In this document: piece after piece, positions 14,810 to 22,770 of the stretch
Position numbering within the stretch: position 1 is the stretch's first letter
How the letters are laid out: the number at the start of each line of letters is the position of its first letter
The notes under the pieces: model-generated
What the model saw: the letters and a program-made list of their open reading frames with translations, nothing else
Databases searched by the model: none
Told to the model about the DNA's origin: nothing
Virus record (IMG/VR): IMGVR_UViG_3300029985_000088
Span: 1 to 38,126 of that record
Source of the DNA: a virus
Reading direction: 5' to 3' (one strand)
DNA length: 38,126 nucleotides
Translations under genes and position numbers: made by a program

Positions 14810-15706
14810 ATGGCAGAAGATTCAATCCAAAAGTCGGTTCAAAATATCAAGGACCCGAATGCACGTAAGTCGGCCTATTACACGCGTCAACGCGAGGCCG
14901 CAGAGTACAAAGCAGGCAAGGGCGACCGTGACAGCGCAGGCGTAGCGGCGAAGATCAACTCGAAGTTGGGTAAGGGTGAGAAGACCGATTACTACAATTC
15001 CGAGAAGACAATGGGCAAGGGCGGTGCTGACTTCTTCAAGGGCCTAGACAAGGCGAATAGTGCTGCCATTCCGTTTGCGTCTATGGAAGCTACTGGGGCG
15101 CGCTCAGGCGGCACGCTTCTGGGTGCCGCAGCTAAGCGTTTCGCACCTAAAGCTGTTCAGGGCGTGGAAGATGCCGCGTCCAAAGTCATCAGCGGCGTGA
15201 GCGATAAGGCTTCTAAGTTTATGAAGTCAGGTTCAAAGTCAGTACGCTACGGCGGCGCTAAGGCAGAAGGCGCAGCCGCTAAAGCGGCTTCACGCTCAAA
15301 GGGCGCTGTAGCGAAAGACTTCGGCAAAACAGCCGGTAAGACAGCTAGCAAGTCCGAGAGCAAAGCGTACGACCTCAAGGGCGGCGGCACGACGAAAGAA
15401 GGCCCTACGGGCTCGCGCTTCAACTCGAACGGCTCACGCAAAGACGCTATGGTCAAGCCTGGACAAAAGGACAAAGTAATGTCCTCAATGCGTGACGTGA
15501 AGCCTAGCGCGGCGAAGAAGCCGACTACTATGTCGGCAGGCACTAAGCGTTCAAGCAAAGAGATCGCGAAAGACTTCGGCAAACAGGCGAAGGACAATCG
15601 TCCAGCGGCTCCTAGCCGTCCCCGCATGTCCACGAAAGAAGTCGGCCCAACGAGCCGCGTCAGCAAGAGCGATGTTACTCACGGGCGCAAGAAGTCGAGT
15701 AAATAA
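14810..15706 (+). CDS. Histone H1-like Lys/Ala/Ser-rich protein
   Basis: A 298-residue strongly basic low-complexity protein. The N-terminal 90 residues have some order (DPNARKSAYYTRQREAAEYKAGKGDRD, then MGKGGADFFKGLDKANSA). The rest is an Ala/Lys/Ser/Gly-rich chain with repeated short elements such as AVAKDFGKTAGKTA (about 166-179) and EIAKDFGKQAKDN (about 245-257), and it ends HGRKKSSK. This composition resembles linker-histone tails and other DNA-condensing proteins. In a virion block, it might coat or condense packaged DNA, or be an ejected protein. It starts behind GGAGG and its stop overlaps the next ATG (TAATG). Confidence 0.65.
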   Translation: MAEDSIQKSVQNIKDPNARKSAYYTRQREAAEYKAGKGDRDSAGVAAKINSKLGKGEKTDYYNSEKTMGKGGADFFKGLDKANSAAIPFASMEATGARSGGTLLGAAAKRFAPKAVQGVEDAASKVISGVSDKASKFMKSGSKSVRYGGAKAEGAAAKAASRSKGAVAKDFGKTAGKTASKSESKAYDLKGGGTTKEGPTGSRFNSNGSRKDAMVKPGQKDKVMSSMRDVKPSAAKKPTTMSAGTKRSSKEIAKDFGKQAKDNRPAAPSRPRMSTKEVGPTSRVSKSDVTHGRKKSSK

Positions 15707-16509
15707 TGGCTAACCCAGACATGGTATTGGGCACCCTAGTCGCGGAGGTTCGGGATATTATTTCCGAGCCTTCTCCTGTTCGTTTTAGTCAAGCGTTCAT
15801 GGCTCGGGCTGCTACTACGGCATGTCAGCAATTAAGCCTCGACATCGACCACCCGTACGGCGAGTATAACTTCGACGTAGGCAGCGGCACGCGTGAGTAC
15901 CAGCTTCCTGCGATTTCGCGTATACTGAGAATCTACATGGTGGGCCCTGACGGCTCCCAACAACTCTTAATCCCTACGGATGTACCAACATTAAATGGCG
16001 AAATCCAAGAGACGTGGGACAACACCTCGTCGTACAACAACACAGGCGTGCCGCAGACTCCCCAATGGCTCGTACAACAAGCGGAAGCGTACCCGGTCAT
16101 GGACGTCCCGCATGGAGGACGTGTTCCAACTAAAAATTCATGGCATCATAATAGCCGTCCTAGCTACGCTATGCGTGGCGGCTATATCGTCTTCAGCATC
16201 CCCCCATTAACGACAACGCCAACGACTGTTGTACGCATGGAGTACGTCGTACAGCATCCTGTTGTCTCGAACCTAAACGATCCAATTTTATTTCCTGCAT
16301 CATGCAAGATGGCCCTCGTGTGGCACATGGTCTCGCGCTGTTGGATGGCGGACAACCTCGACAAGACGAACGAGGCGATGGCGAACTACAACCGCGAGAA
16401 GACGAAGATGAATATGTGGTCAGAAAACCTACAGGGCAGCAAGCTCAAAGGCTTCGTGCCTATCACGCGCAGGAATAGAGGCCGTGGGAACGGCGGGGGT
16501 TGGTGGTAA
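15706..16509 (+). CDS. Putative head-tail adaptor protein
   Basis: A 267-residue protein. It opens with a helical part (LVAEVRDIISEP, RFSQAFMARAATTACQQLSLD), followed by beta segments (GEYNFDVGSGTREYQLP, RILRIYMVG, LIPTDVPTL), and a later helix pair (SCKMALVWHMVSRCWMADNLDKTNEAMANYNREKTKMNMW). A four-helix-type core with a beta insertion, placed between capsid and tail genes, is typical of head-tail adaptors that ring the portal in podoviruses such as P22 gp4 and T7 gp11. The C-terminus ends in a basic Gly/Trp tail (RNRGRGNGGGWW). The assignment is from layout and position, not from a signature. Confidence 0.55.
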   Translation: MANPDMVLGTLVAEVRDIISEPSPVRFSQAFMARAATTACQQLSLDIDHPYGEYNFDVGSGTREYQLPAISRILRIYMVGPDGSQQLLIPTDVPTLNGEIQETWDNTSSYNNTGVPQTPQWLVQQAEAYPVMDVPHGGRVPTKNSWHHNSRPSYAMRGGYIVFSIPPLTTTPTTVVRMEYVVQHPVVSNLNDPILFPASCKMALVWHMVSRCWMADNLDKTNEAMANYNREKTKMNMWSENLQGSKLKGFVPITRRNRGRGNGGGWW

Positions 16510-17982
16510 ATGTCAAATTCTAACGAATTTTTCCCGTTCTCGGCAGCACCCGGAAACCCCCAACTTGCTTATTTGCCTTATGACCTGGAGATCGAAAAGA
16601 TCGACCCGGGTATCATTTTATACCCCGACGAGCCTAACGGTGTCCTGACGGTCTTCCGTGAGGTCAACGGCGTGTCATGGTGGGTTGTCAACGCTGACTA
16701 CAACACCGACGATGCCCAATGGGAGCAATTAGCCCCTGCTAACGCTGCTAACCCGGCGTTTGCTTTGTCGCAGGACTCAGTGGGTAATTTCACACGTTGG
16801 GTAGCACTAGCGACGATCATCCCAGGCACCGCCGTCGCATGGCGTCAAGTGACAAATACCGACGTTAACGGTAACGTCACGATCACGCCTGTTACCGCTA
16901 CAACTTCGGGTCAGATCATCCAGAACCTTATTGAAACATGGAACGCGGGCACGAGCGCGATGATGATCGCCGAGCAAGTCACGATCACCGACATCACATC
17001 AGCATCAAGCTCACTCATCGAGAACTTTGTCGTTAACGGCGTACCCGTGTGGTCAGTCCGTAAGGACGGCACGCTCGTCGTGGGTAAGATACCGTACACT
17101 GCCCTCGTCATCCCTAACCCGTGGACGATTAACGTCCCAGTTACGTTCACCGACCCGGTGACGATGGATGACGGCCTCAATGTAACTGGAGGCACAACGA
17201 CCGATAGCCTGGACGTAACGGGCAACGAAGTCGTACACGGAACTCTTCTCGTTGACGGCGAGACTACGGCAGCAGGCGGCCTCGATGTAACGGGCGGCAC
17301 GCTAGCTTCGTCCGTCCCTGTGTCCTTTACAGACGGGCTTACCGTCACTGGCGGGGAGACCGTTGACACCCTCGATGTGACCGGCAGCGCGACGATCAAC
17401 GACCCGACTTTCACGGGCACCGTGACAGTCCCCGCAGGCACTATCCCCGTCACGAACATCACCGGATCGGGAGGCATCGTCGTTACCGACTCATCTACGG
17501 TATATAACGTAGACGGCAGCGACCTCGTAGAGACGATCACGAATACTGACGGCTCACTGACGCTCTCACGTACCGGACAGACGGTGAACATTAACGCGGG
17601 TTCGGTAGCCCCCGTAATACCCGGTTCATGGTTCATCAATACCGAGTTTCATCTTCCCGGCGTGGGTACTGTAAGCGGTGGGGTGTCCTTGGGGCCGCTC
17701 CCCGGCACATCGGCACACATATACCGCGTTGTTTACTGGGGAGTAGCTGCACTCAAAGACGGCTCAACCTCAATGAGTGTAACAGGCACCCCGGCAACAG
17801 GCGTAACTTGGGACGAGGCTACAGTAACGTATTACAATGGCCTGGCGAACGCCTTTCCATTTATGTACTTCGGTACGGCGGAAGGAGGCACCACTCCGAC
17901 TGTTGCCTGGGCGGCCTCTTCCGGTGAGTACATATTCCAGACGCCGTTCTTCGCTACGATTGCCGCCGGTATCCAACTCTAA
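16510..17982 (+). CDS. Tail fibre/spike-like protein with VTGG repeats
   Basis: A 490-residue protein. The N-terminal about 110 residues (PGIILYPDEPNGVLTVFREVNG, WWVVNADYNTDDAQWEQLAPAN) resemble a virion-attachment region. A central repetitive stretch (about 210-300) carries copies of the type GLNVTGGTTTDSLDVTGN, GGLDVTGG and GLTVTGGETVDTLDVTGS, which would form a long beta shaft. A compact C-terminal domain (about 375-490; TAHIYR-like strands, GVTWDEATVTYYNG, FPFMYFGTAEGG) probably forms the tip. This is the usual layout of tail fibres and spikes that bind host receptors. It lies between the adaptor and nozzle candidates, as expected for a tail component. Confidence 0.65.
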   Translation: MSNSNEFFPFSAAPGNPQLAYLPYDLEIEKIDPGIILYPDEPNGVLTVFREVNGVSWWVVNADYNTDDAQWEQLAPANAANPAFALSQDSVGNFTRWVALATIIPGTAVAWRQVTNTDVNGNVTITPVTATTSGQIIQNLIETWNAGTSAMMIAEQVTITDITSASSSLIENFVVNGVPVWSVRKDGTLVVGKIPYTALVIPNPWTINVPVTFTDPVTMDDGLNVTGGTTTDSLDVTGNEVVHGTLLVDGETTAAGGLDVTGGTLASSVPVSFTDGLTVTGGETVDTLDVTGSATINDPTFTGTVTVPAGTIPVTNITGSGGIVVTDSSTVYNVDGSDLVETITNTDGSLTLSRTGQTVNINAGSVAPVIPGSWFINTEFHLPGVGTVSGGVSLGPLPGTSAHIYRVVYWGVAALKDGSTSMSVTGTPATGVTWDEATVTYYNGLANAFPFMYFGTAEGGTTPTVAWAASSGEYIFQTPFFATIAAGIQL

Positions 17983-19850
17983 TGGCTAGGTACCGCACCC
18001 CGGTCAACGACTACGTACAGTCTCTCCTCTCAGTGGGCCCCTTCGGCGGTATAGACCCTACAACTGAGTCATACTACGTCAACCAGACGAATTTCATCGA
18101 CATGATGAACCTTATCCCGAACGTCGGCTACGGTGGTTACGTCGTTACGCCTGGGCGTCAAATATTCTCGCAAATTCCAAACGTCCTTCCTTATCACATC
18201 GTAGCGATGGAGAAGTTCTCCACGCTCACGGTAGAGAACGGTTACATCGTCATATGCGACAACGGCGGCAACGCTGAGATCTATTATTGCGCGAACGGTG
18301 CCCAGACGTTCTTGCCTATACCGGCAGGGGCGATGTTCCGTACTCAGTACGTTGTCGATGACATCACGATGACAGCGACGCCCACCATGGCGATCTACGG
18401 CAAGTGGATATTCTTGACGAACGGCGTCGATGTGCCCTTGAAAATCGACACGAGTCTCAACGTCTCATACTGGGGCATTGTAGCGGCCACGACGGCCCCT
18501 ACGGCTATTGCAGGGGCAACGGGCAACCTCACAGGCACTTTCGTCTACACGATAACCTATGCAACCGCTGACCAGGAGAGTGGTCAAGGCTTCAACGCAT
18601 CCACTGGCCTGGAAGTTATCTCGAACGCTATAACCGTCACGGCTATGATGGTCCTTCTCACCGGCGTACCCACCTCACCTGATCCGCAAGTAACGAAGCG
18701 TAACATCTACCGCCTTGGCGGAGGAAACGGGACGTGGAACTATGTGGGAACTATTAACGACAATACTACTACCACATTCACCGATAATGTTGCCGCTGGA
18801 AATGTCGGTCAAGTCCTCGTTGTATATCGAGATCCTCCGCTACCGTTCAAGTATATTGTAGAGCACCAGAACTGCATCTTCGGGTTTAGTGCCCCAGGCG
18901 AGCCTTCGCTCGTCTACGCGTCGAATTTCGATGAGCCGTGGGGCTTCAGCTTGTCGCTTCAGGTGTGGCCTGTAGGCGACAACTCGTTGACCGACCCCGC
19001 CATGGGCATGGGGTCCACCGGCAGCGTCCTTGGTCTTGTGAAGGGGCAAACCCTGTACGGCCTGTACGGTAACAGTGTATCGACGTTCAATGTCCAAGAG
19101 ATCGCGGGCATCGGCGGCGTGTCAGAGGGCGGCATCCTCGCCGAGTACGGCATGCTCTGGTATCACTCGCGTCAGGGGTTCTATGTCTGGAACGGTAGCG
19201 GCGGTCCCACGAACATCTCGGATGGCGGGTTCCAGAAGTCGAACATCAAGAAGTTTCTCGACAACATTGCTGACATAGATCTCGCGCAGTCAGTCACCTG
19301 GGCCGACGATCAGATGATCGGCTTGAGTTTCCCGAGCCTCAATGTGTCGTACATATACGATCAGCGGTCAGCAGCCTGGTACCCGATAAGCTGGGCGACT
19401 GACGTAGCCGTCTCAGACCCGAACGGGCTCTACCGCCTCCTGGGGCAGAACCTCGAAGCTCCAGGGCAAGTAGACCTCTGGTTCGCGAACGGCGGCGACT
19501 TAGGCAACGAGATACTAGCCTGGATCACGAGCGGCATCACGAACTCCGGCGCACCGTTCTCGACGAAGTACTACCGTTACGCTATCGTCGAATGCCAGCC
19601 GCAGAACGCTACCCTCGGCTTGCAAGTAATCGTGAACACCGGCCTGAACCAAGAGCAGTTCAACTTCGCAGTGGCGGCCGACAACGGCGGTCCTTCTCAA
19701 CAGTTCAGCCTCCCGCCCACGCTCAAAGGCTCGACGGTGCAGATCAAGCTCTCGATTATCACGGATCAAGTGATCCATATCCAGAGCGCGTCCGTACATG
19801 GCTGGGAGGAGCGCCGTTACAAACTCCCCGACGGGGCGACAGCACGATGA
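17982..19850 (+). CDS. Putative tail nozzle / tail stabilization-like protein
   Basis: A 622-residue beta-rich protein. It has repeated blade-like elements of the type IFGFSAPGEPSLVYASNFDEPW, GSVLGLVKGQTLYGLYGNSVSTFNV, GMLWYHSRQGFYVWNGSG and VSYIYDQRSAAWYPISW, which read as a beta-propeller. An inserted fibronectin-like module is visible at about 165-275 (FVYTITYATADQESG, NIYRLGGGNGTWNYVGTINDNTTTTFTDN). Podovirus tail nozzles such as P22 gp10 and T7 gp12 have this kind of architecture and size, and the position after the adaptor fits. The start overlaps the previous TAA. The assignment is architectural. Confidence 0.6.
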   Translation: MARYRTPVNDYVQSLLSVGPFGGIDPTTESYYVNQTNFIDMMNLIPNVGYGGYVVTPGRQIFSQIPNVLPYHIVAMEKFSTLTVENGYIVICDNGGNAEIYYCANGAQTFLPIPAGAMFRTQYVVDDITMTATPTMAIYGKWIFLTNGVDVPLKIDTSLNVSYWGIVAATTAPTAIAGATGNLTGTFVYTITYATADQESGQGFNASTGLEVISNAITVTAMMVLLTGVPTSPDPQVTKRNIYRLGGGNGTWNYVGTINDNTTTTFTDNVAAGNVGQVLVVYRDPPLPFKYIVEHQNCIFGFSAPGEPSLVYASNFDEPWGFSLSLQVWPVGDNSLTDPAMGMGSTGSVLGLVKGQTLYGLYGNSVSTFNVQEIAGIGGVSEGGILAEYGMLWYHSRQGFYVWNGSGGPTNISDGGFQKSNIKKFLDNIADIDLAQSVTWADDQMIGLSFPSLNVSYIYDQRSAAWYPISWATDVAVSDPNGLYRLLGQNLEAPGQVDLWFANGGDLGNEILAWITSGITNSGAPFSTKYYRYAIVECQPQNATLGLQVIVNTGLNQEQFNFAVAADNGGPSQQFSLPPTLKGSTVQIKLSIITDQVIHIQSASVHGWEERRYKLPDGATAR

Positions 19851-20323
19851 CAGCTATCCCTCCGACGCGCAACGTCCAGACCTCCCTAGTTTCGAGCTAC
19901 ACGCCTGGGACAGGGTACGCGCAGCAGTCCAATATCCAGCAGTACGCATTACCGCCTCCGCTCGTACAAAACCCGCCTGTCCTCATAGGGGTCGATTATG
20001 TCGTTATGGCCGTCGTGGAAGGGGTCAACCCCCCGATCACGTTTCCCAACTTACCGATTCGCGGTCAAAATAATCCCAATAGCCAGACACAGAATCAGCC
20101 TCAAACCCTTGCTATCGCGCAAGGTGATTTGCTCCTGTTTGAAGTGTCCTGCTCAGACGCTCCAGTAACGTCGATAATCCAGAACACGAGTAACCTCCAG
20201 ATCACTGCCCCCTCGGTCAGTACGGGGACGTATAAAGCGTTTCAGGCCGTTGTCAACTCTGCTACAATACAAACAGTGACCGTGTGGGGACGTTTGTACC
20301 TTGCACAAGGAGTAAGTACGTAA
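19847..20323 (+). CDS. Small Pro/Gln/Asn-rich virion protein
   Basis: A 158-residue protein beginning at the ATG that overlaps the TGA of the nozzle candidate gene (ATGA). The frame is open further upstream, but that part is a shadow of the previous gene. The N-terminal half is Pro/Gln/Asn-rich (QQSNIQQYALPPPLVQNPPVL) and the C-terminal half is beta-like with AIAQGDLLLFEVSCSDAPV, YKAFQAVVNSATIQTVTVWGRL. The ending resembles small jelly-roll or Ig-like virion proteins. An AAGGAG ribosome site for the next gene lies in its last codons. Function is unknown. Confidence 0.6.
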   Translation: MTAIPPTRNVQTSLVSSYTPGTGYAQQSNIQQYALPPPLVQNPPVLIGVDYVVMAVVEGVNPPITFPNLPIRGQNNPNSQTQNQPQTLAIAQGDLLLFEVSCSDAPVTSIIQNTSNLQITAPSVSTGTYKAFQAVVNSATIQTVTVWGRLYLAQGVST

Positions 20324-20478
20324 TGAAACCGAAGAAACCGCCGGGCATCAAAAACCCGAAGCAAGTCGTACAAAAACAAGCCGGTAAACCTATGGGTTTT
20401 AACGGTTTTAAAGGTCAGTTGCCTGGGTTCAAGCCCAGCATGCCTCACATGGGCAAAAAGAAAAAGAAGCCAATCTAA
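20323..20478 (+). CDS. Small lysine/proline-rich protein
   Basis: A 51-residue very basic peptide (MKPKKPPGIKNPKQVVQKQ, later GFKGQLPGFKPSMPHMGKKKKKP). The ATG at 20323 overlaps the previous TAA and has AAGGAG at the right distance, which supports translation. It resembles the 53-residue product of 4321-4482 in composition. Its position just before the ejection-type genes suggests a virion or DNA-binding peptide. No family is recognised. Confidence 0.6.
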   Translation: MKPKKPPGIKNPKQVVQKQAGKPMGFNGFKGQLPGFKPSMPHMGKKKKKPI

Positions 20479-20972
20479 TGGGCATGATGCCGCCTCAAGG
20501 CGGCCAACAGCCTCAAGGGGGCGGTCAGTTACCCCCCCAACTCATGGCAATCATTCAGCACCTCATGCAGCAGAAGCAGGGTGGACAACCCCAACAGGGT
20601 CAGCCGCAGCAAGGGCAACCCCAGGGCGGCCCTCCAGGGATGCAGCAGCAACCCCAACAGCAGCCCCCTGCACAGATCGACCCTAAGGCGTTGCAGTCAG
20701 TGCTCGCTTGGATACAGCAGACAAAGGGGCAAGCCCAAGGTCAGCCGGTTCCTCAGAGTGCCCAGCAGATGCAAGGCCCGCAACAGATGCAGCAGATGAT
20801 GCCCGGCCTCACTCAAGCCTTAGGTCAGATGCAGCCCCCGCCGCAACAGATGCAGCAACAGCAAATGCAGCAGGCCCAACAACAGAAGCAGCAGCAAGCC
20901 CAACAGCAGCAACAGGGGCCGCAAGCCCTCATGCAGTTCCTTAAGAGTTTGGGGTTACATCTAGGTGGCTAA
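20478..20972 (+). CDS. Gln/Pro/Met-rich low-complexity protein
   Basis: A 164-residue protein of which about half is glutamine, arranged as QQQMQQ, QPQQGQPQQ and similar runs, with three short ordered helices: PPQLMAIIQHLMQQ near residue 20, DPKALQSVLAWIQQTKG near 68-84, and the C-terminal ALMQFLKSLGLHLGG. The helices resemble each other (ALxxxLxxL patterns). It begins by a TAATG overlap and its last codons overlap the next start. Glutamine-rich coiled or disordered proteins occur among ejected virion proteins, but the function is open. Confidence 0.6.
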   Translation: MGMMPPQGGQQPQGGGQLPPQLMAIIQHLMQQKQGGQPQQGQPQQGQPQGGPPGMQQQPQQQPPAQIDPKALQSVLAWIQQTKGQAQGQPVPQSAQQMQGPQQMQQMMPGLTQALGQMQPPPQQMQQQQMQQAQQQKQQQAQQQQQGPQALMQFLKSLGLHLGG

Positions 20973-21357
20973 GGATATTCACTTCGGACAAGTCAGCGAC
21001 GAAGAAGCGGCACCGTTCGTAGAACAATACTGCCGAGAACACCACTCCCCGTTCGAAGGAGACCCGAACTACGGCCTCCACGTCCTATGGCAAGGATGTT
21101 ACATCGACGGGGACCTACACGCAGTGGTTGGGTACGTTGAGCTAGGGAAGGCTGCGTACCTTCACGGCATTTACCGCACCGACACAACGAAGGGCCTCCG
21201 AGCGATGCTTCTCTTGGAGAAGTTCAGCTACAACCTCGGGATGCAACTCTGGGGCTACATACACATCACCCATACCGACATGGTGAAACGTCGAGTAAAG
21301 CAGGGCTGCTTGTTCCACAACACGTCGGGAGAATACCTACTGTTTTCGTACCCATGA
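20965..21357 (+). CDS. GNAT-like acetyltransferase-fold protein
   Basis: A 130-residue protein starting at a GTG (20965) inside the end of the previous gene. It has the order of a small GNAT fold: an N-terminal helix (EEAAPFVEQYCREHH), strands WQGCYIDGDLHAVVGYVELGKAAYLHGIY, a motif A-like turn and helix RTDTTKGLRAMLLLEKFSYNLG, then LWGYIHITHTDMVKRRVKQGCLFHN as the last strand-helix-strand. The acetyl-CoA-binding RxxGxG/A is degenerate (TDTTKGL), so catalysis is uncertain. GNAT-like small proteins accompany the internal virion proteins of some podoviruses, which fits the location directly before the ejection-type genes. Confidence 0.55.
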   Translation: MAKDIHFGQVSDEEAAPFVEQYCREHHSPFEGDPNYGLHVLWQGCYIDGDLHAVVGYVELGKAAYLHGIYRTDTTKGLRAMLLLEKFSYNLGMQLWGYIHITHTDMVKRRVKQGCLFHNTSGEYLLFSYP

Positions 21358-21363
21358 TACAAT
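21355..21363 (+). promoter_or_regulatory. Extended -10 promoter candidate ahead of the ejection-protein genes
   Basis: TGATACAAT (21355-21363) fits an extended -10 (TG, one base, TACAAT). No good -35 is present at 16-18 bases upstream, which is acceptable for extended -10 promoters. The start would fall about 20 bases ahead of the AGAGGAGAG ribosome site of the gene at 21390. This gap is one of the few non-coding stretches in the late block. Confidence 0.35.
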
Positions 21364-21389
21364 AAGAGAGTATTAAGAGGAGAGTTGCT

Positions 21390-22763
21390 ATGGCTTGGAT
21401 CGCCCCGGCTGCAGGTGCCGCAAGTGGGATATTAGGCGGCATCACAGGCAAGAACCAATCGAACGCTGACAATTCAGCGGCATCGGCTGACTCTGCTCAG
21501 ATGCAGCAGATTGTCGGCTCTCTTAATAATAACGTCTCAAACCTCACGAACCAGTACAATCAGGACTATTCGAGCATTCTTCCGAGCCTTAGCAGCGGCG
21601 AACAGTCGAACTTGACGGCGGCGAATTCTTCGTTGCCTCAGTTGACTTCCGCCCTTGAGCAAGCTGGCCTTGATCCTAGCGTCATCGCCTCAATGACTGG
21701 CGTCAATGCTAATCAGGCTGTACAAAACTCAGTTAATTACTTGAGCAACCCGAGTGCTACGAACTTGAACCAGGTAGGTCAGCAGGCATTGCAGACCCTA
21801 GGCAACACAGGCGGCACGAACCTCGCTCAAGCGACTCCGCAGGCTGAGCAAGTCTATCAGCAAGAGATGGCTACCGGCCTTTCCCCACAGTATCAACAGA
21901 ACGCAATCAATCAGGTACAACAGGGCGTCAATCAGAATGAAGCCCAGATCAAGGCGAGCGCGCAACCCGGCACGAATCAAAACGGGCTCCTCCTGGCCGC
22001 TCAGAACGCTGGGCTGACTCAACAAGCGAACCTGGCAGGCAACATGGCCGGACAGTCGCAAGCCCTCCAGTCGCAGGGTGCAAACAGCCTCCTCAGTGCC
22101 GCTGGCGGCCTCGATACGCAATCACTGAACATGCTGGCGCAACAGCTCAATGCTGCTGGCGTCATTGACTCACAGACGATGAACATGCTCCAGCAGGGTG
22201 CTGCGGGCGCGTCGAACTATAATCAGCAGCAGTTCGGGAACACCGCGACTTCAACCGCTGCGGGCAACACGGCGATGGGTCAGGCTCAGAACTTCCTTGG
22301 GCAAGGGCAGCAGAATCTAGCCGGTGGATACAGTCAACTTAGCGGTGCTATGGGCGCAGAGAATAGTGCGGCGAACTCGCAGATGTCTGCAGCTAATCAG
22401 GCTTCTGCTAACTCAGCGGCGTCATACGGCAGCGCAGCGACGAGCATCGGCAGTATGTTCCCCGCTGCTACTACCGCCGCACAGTCTACGGCAAGTACCC
22501 CGGGGAACTACTCCTCGACATCGACAGCAGGTATGCCCCTCGGCCCATCCGCTACGGGCTACTCTCCTTACACAGGGGCAACGACCCCCACAGCAACTAC
22601 GGGTACACAATCAACGTCGCCGATGTCGTATATTGGGGGTGATACTCTTTCTCAATCGTCGCCTTACTCCTCAGGATCTCCCACGACCCAGATCAACAGC
22701 ACCCCTTACATGACTCCGCAACTCTTCCAGTCGGTTAACTACAATCCGAACTACATGGCATAG
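21390..22763 (+). CDS. Putative internal virion (DNA ejection) protein, Gln/Asn/Ala/Ser-rich
   Basis: A 457-residue protein with a hydrophobic Ala/Gly-rich N-terminus (MAWIAPAAGAASGILGGITG), resembling the start of many phage ejection proteins. A long Gln/Asn/Ser-rich helical region follows (QQIVGSLNNNVSNLTNQYNQ, QAEQVYQQEMATGLSPQYQQNAINQVQQGVNQNEAQIKASAQPG), with several QAL/ANLAGNMAGQ elements, and a Ser/Thr/Pro-rich disordered C-terminal third. Low complexity, alpha-helical content and placement after the tail genes are typical of proteins that are packed in the head and ejected into the host envelope. It has its own AGAGGAGAG ribosome site. Confidence 0.6.
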   Translation: MAWIAPAAGAASGILGGITGKNQSNADNSAASADSAQMQQIVGSLNNNVSNLTNQYNQDYSSILPSLSSGEQSNLTAANSSLPQLTSALEQAGLDPSVIASMTGVNANQAVQNSVNYLSNPSATNLNQVGQQALQTLGNTGGTNLAQATPQAEQVYQQEMATGLSPQYQQNAINQVQQGVNQNEAQIKASAQPGTNQNGLLLAAQNAGLTQQANLAGNMAGQSQALQSQGANSLLSAAGGLDTQSLNMLAQQLNAAGVIDSQTMNMLQQGAAGASNYNQQQFGNTATSTAAGNTAMGQAQNFLGQGQQNLAGGYSQLSGAMGAENSAANSQMSAANQASANSAASYGSAATSIGSMFPAATTAAQSTASTPGNYSSTSTAGMPLGPSATGYSPYTGATTPTATTGTQSTSPMSYIGGDTLSQSSPYSSGSPTTQINSTPYMTPQLFQSVNYNPNYMA

Positions 22764-22770
22764 GTGATTT

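Noticed and set aside
16911-17639. Minus-strand frame of 242 residues
   Set aside because: Lies wholly inside the repeat fibre gene; Val/Pro/Thr-rich composition follows from the repeat on the other strand, and there is no ribosome site.
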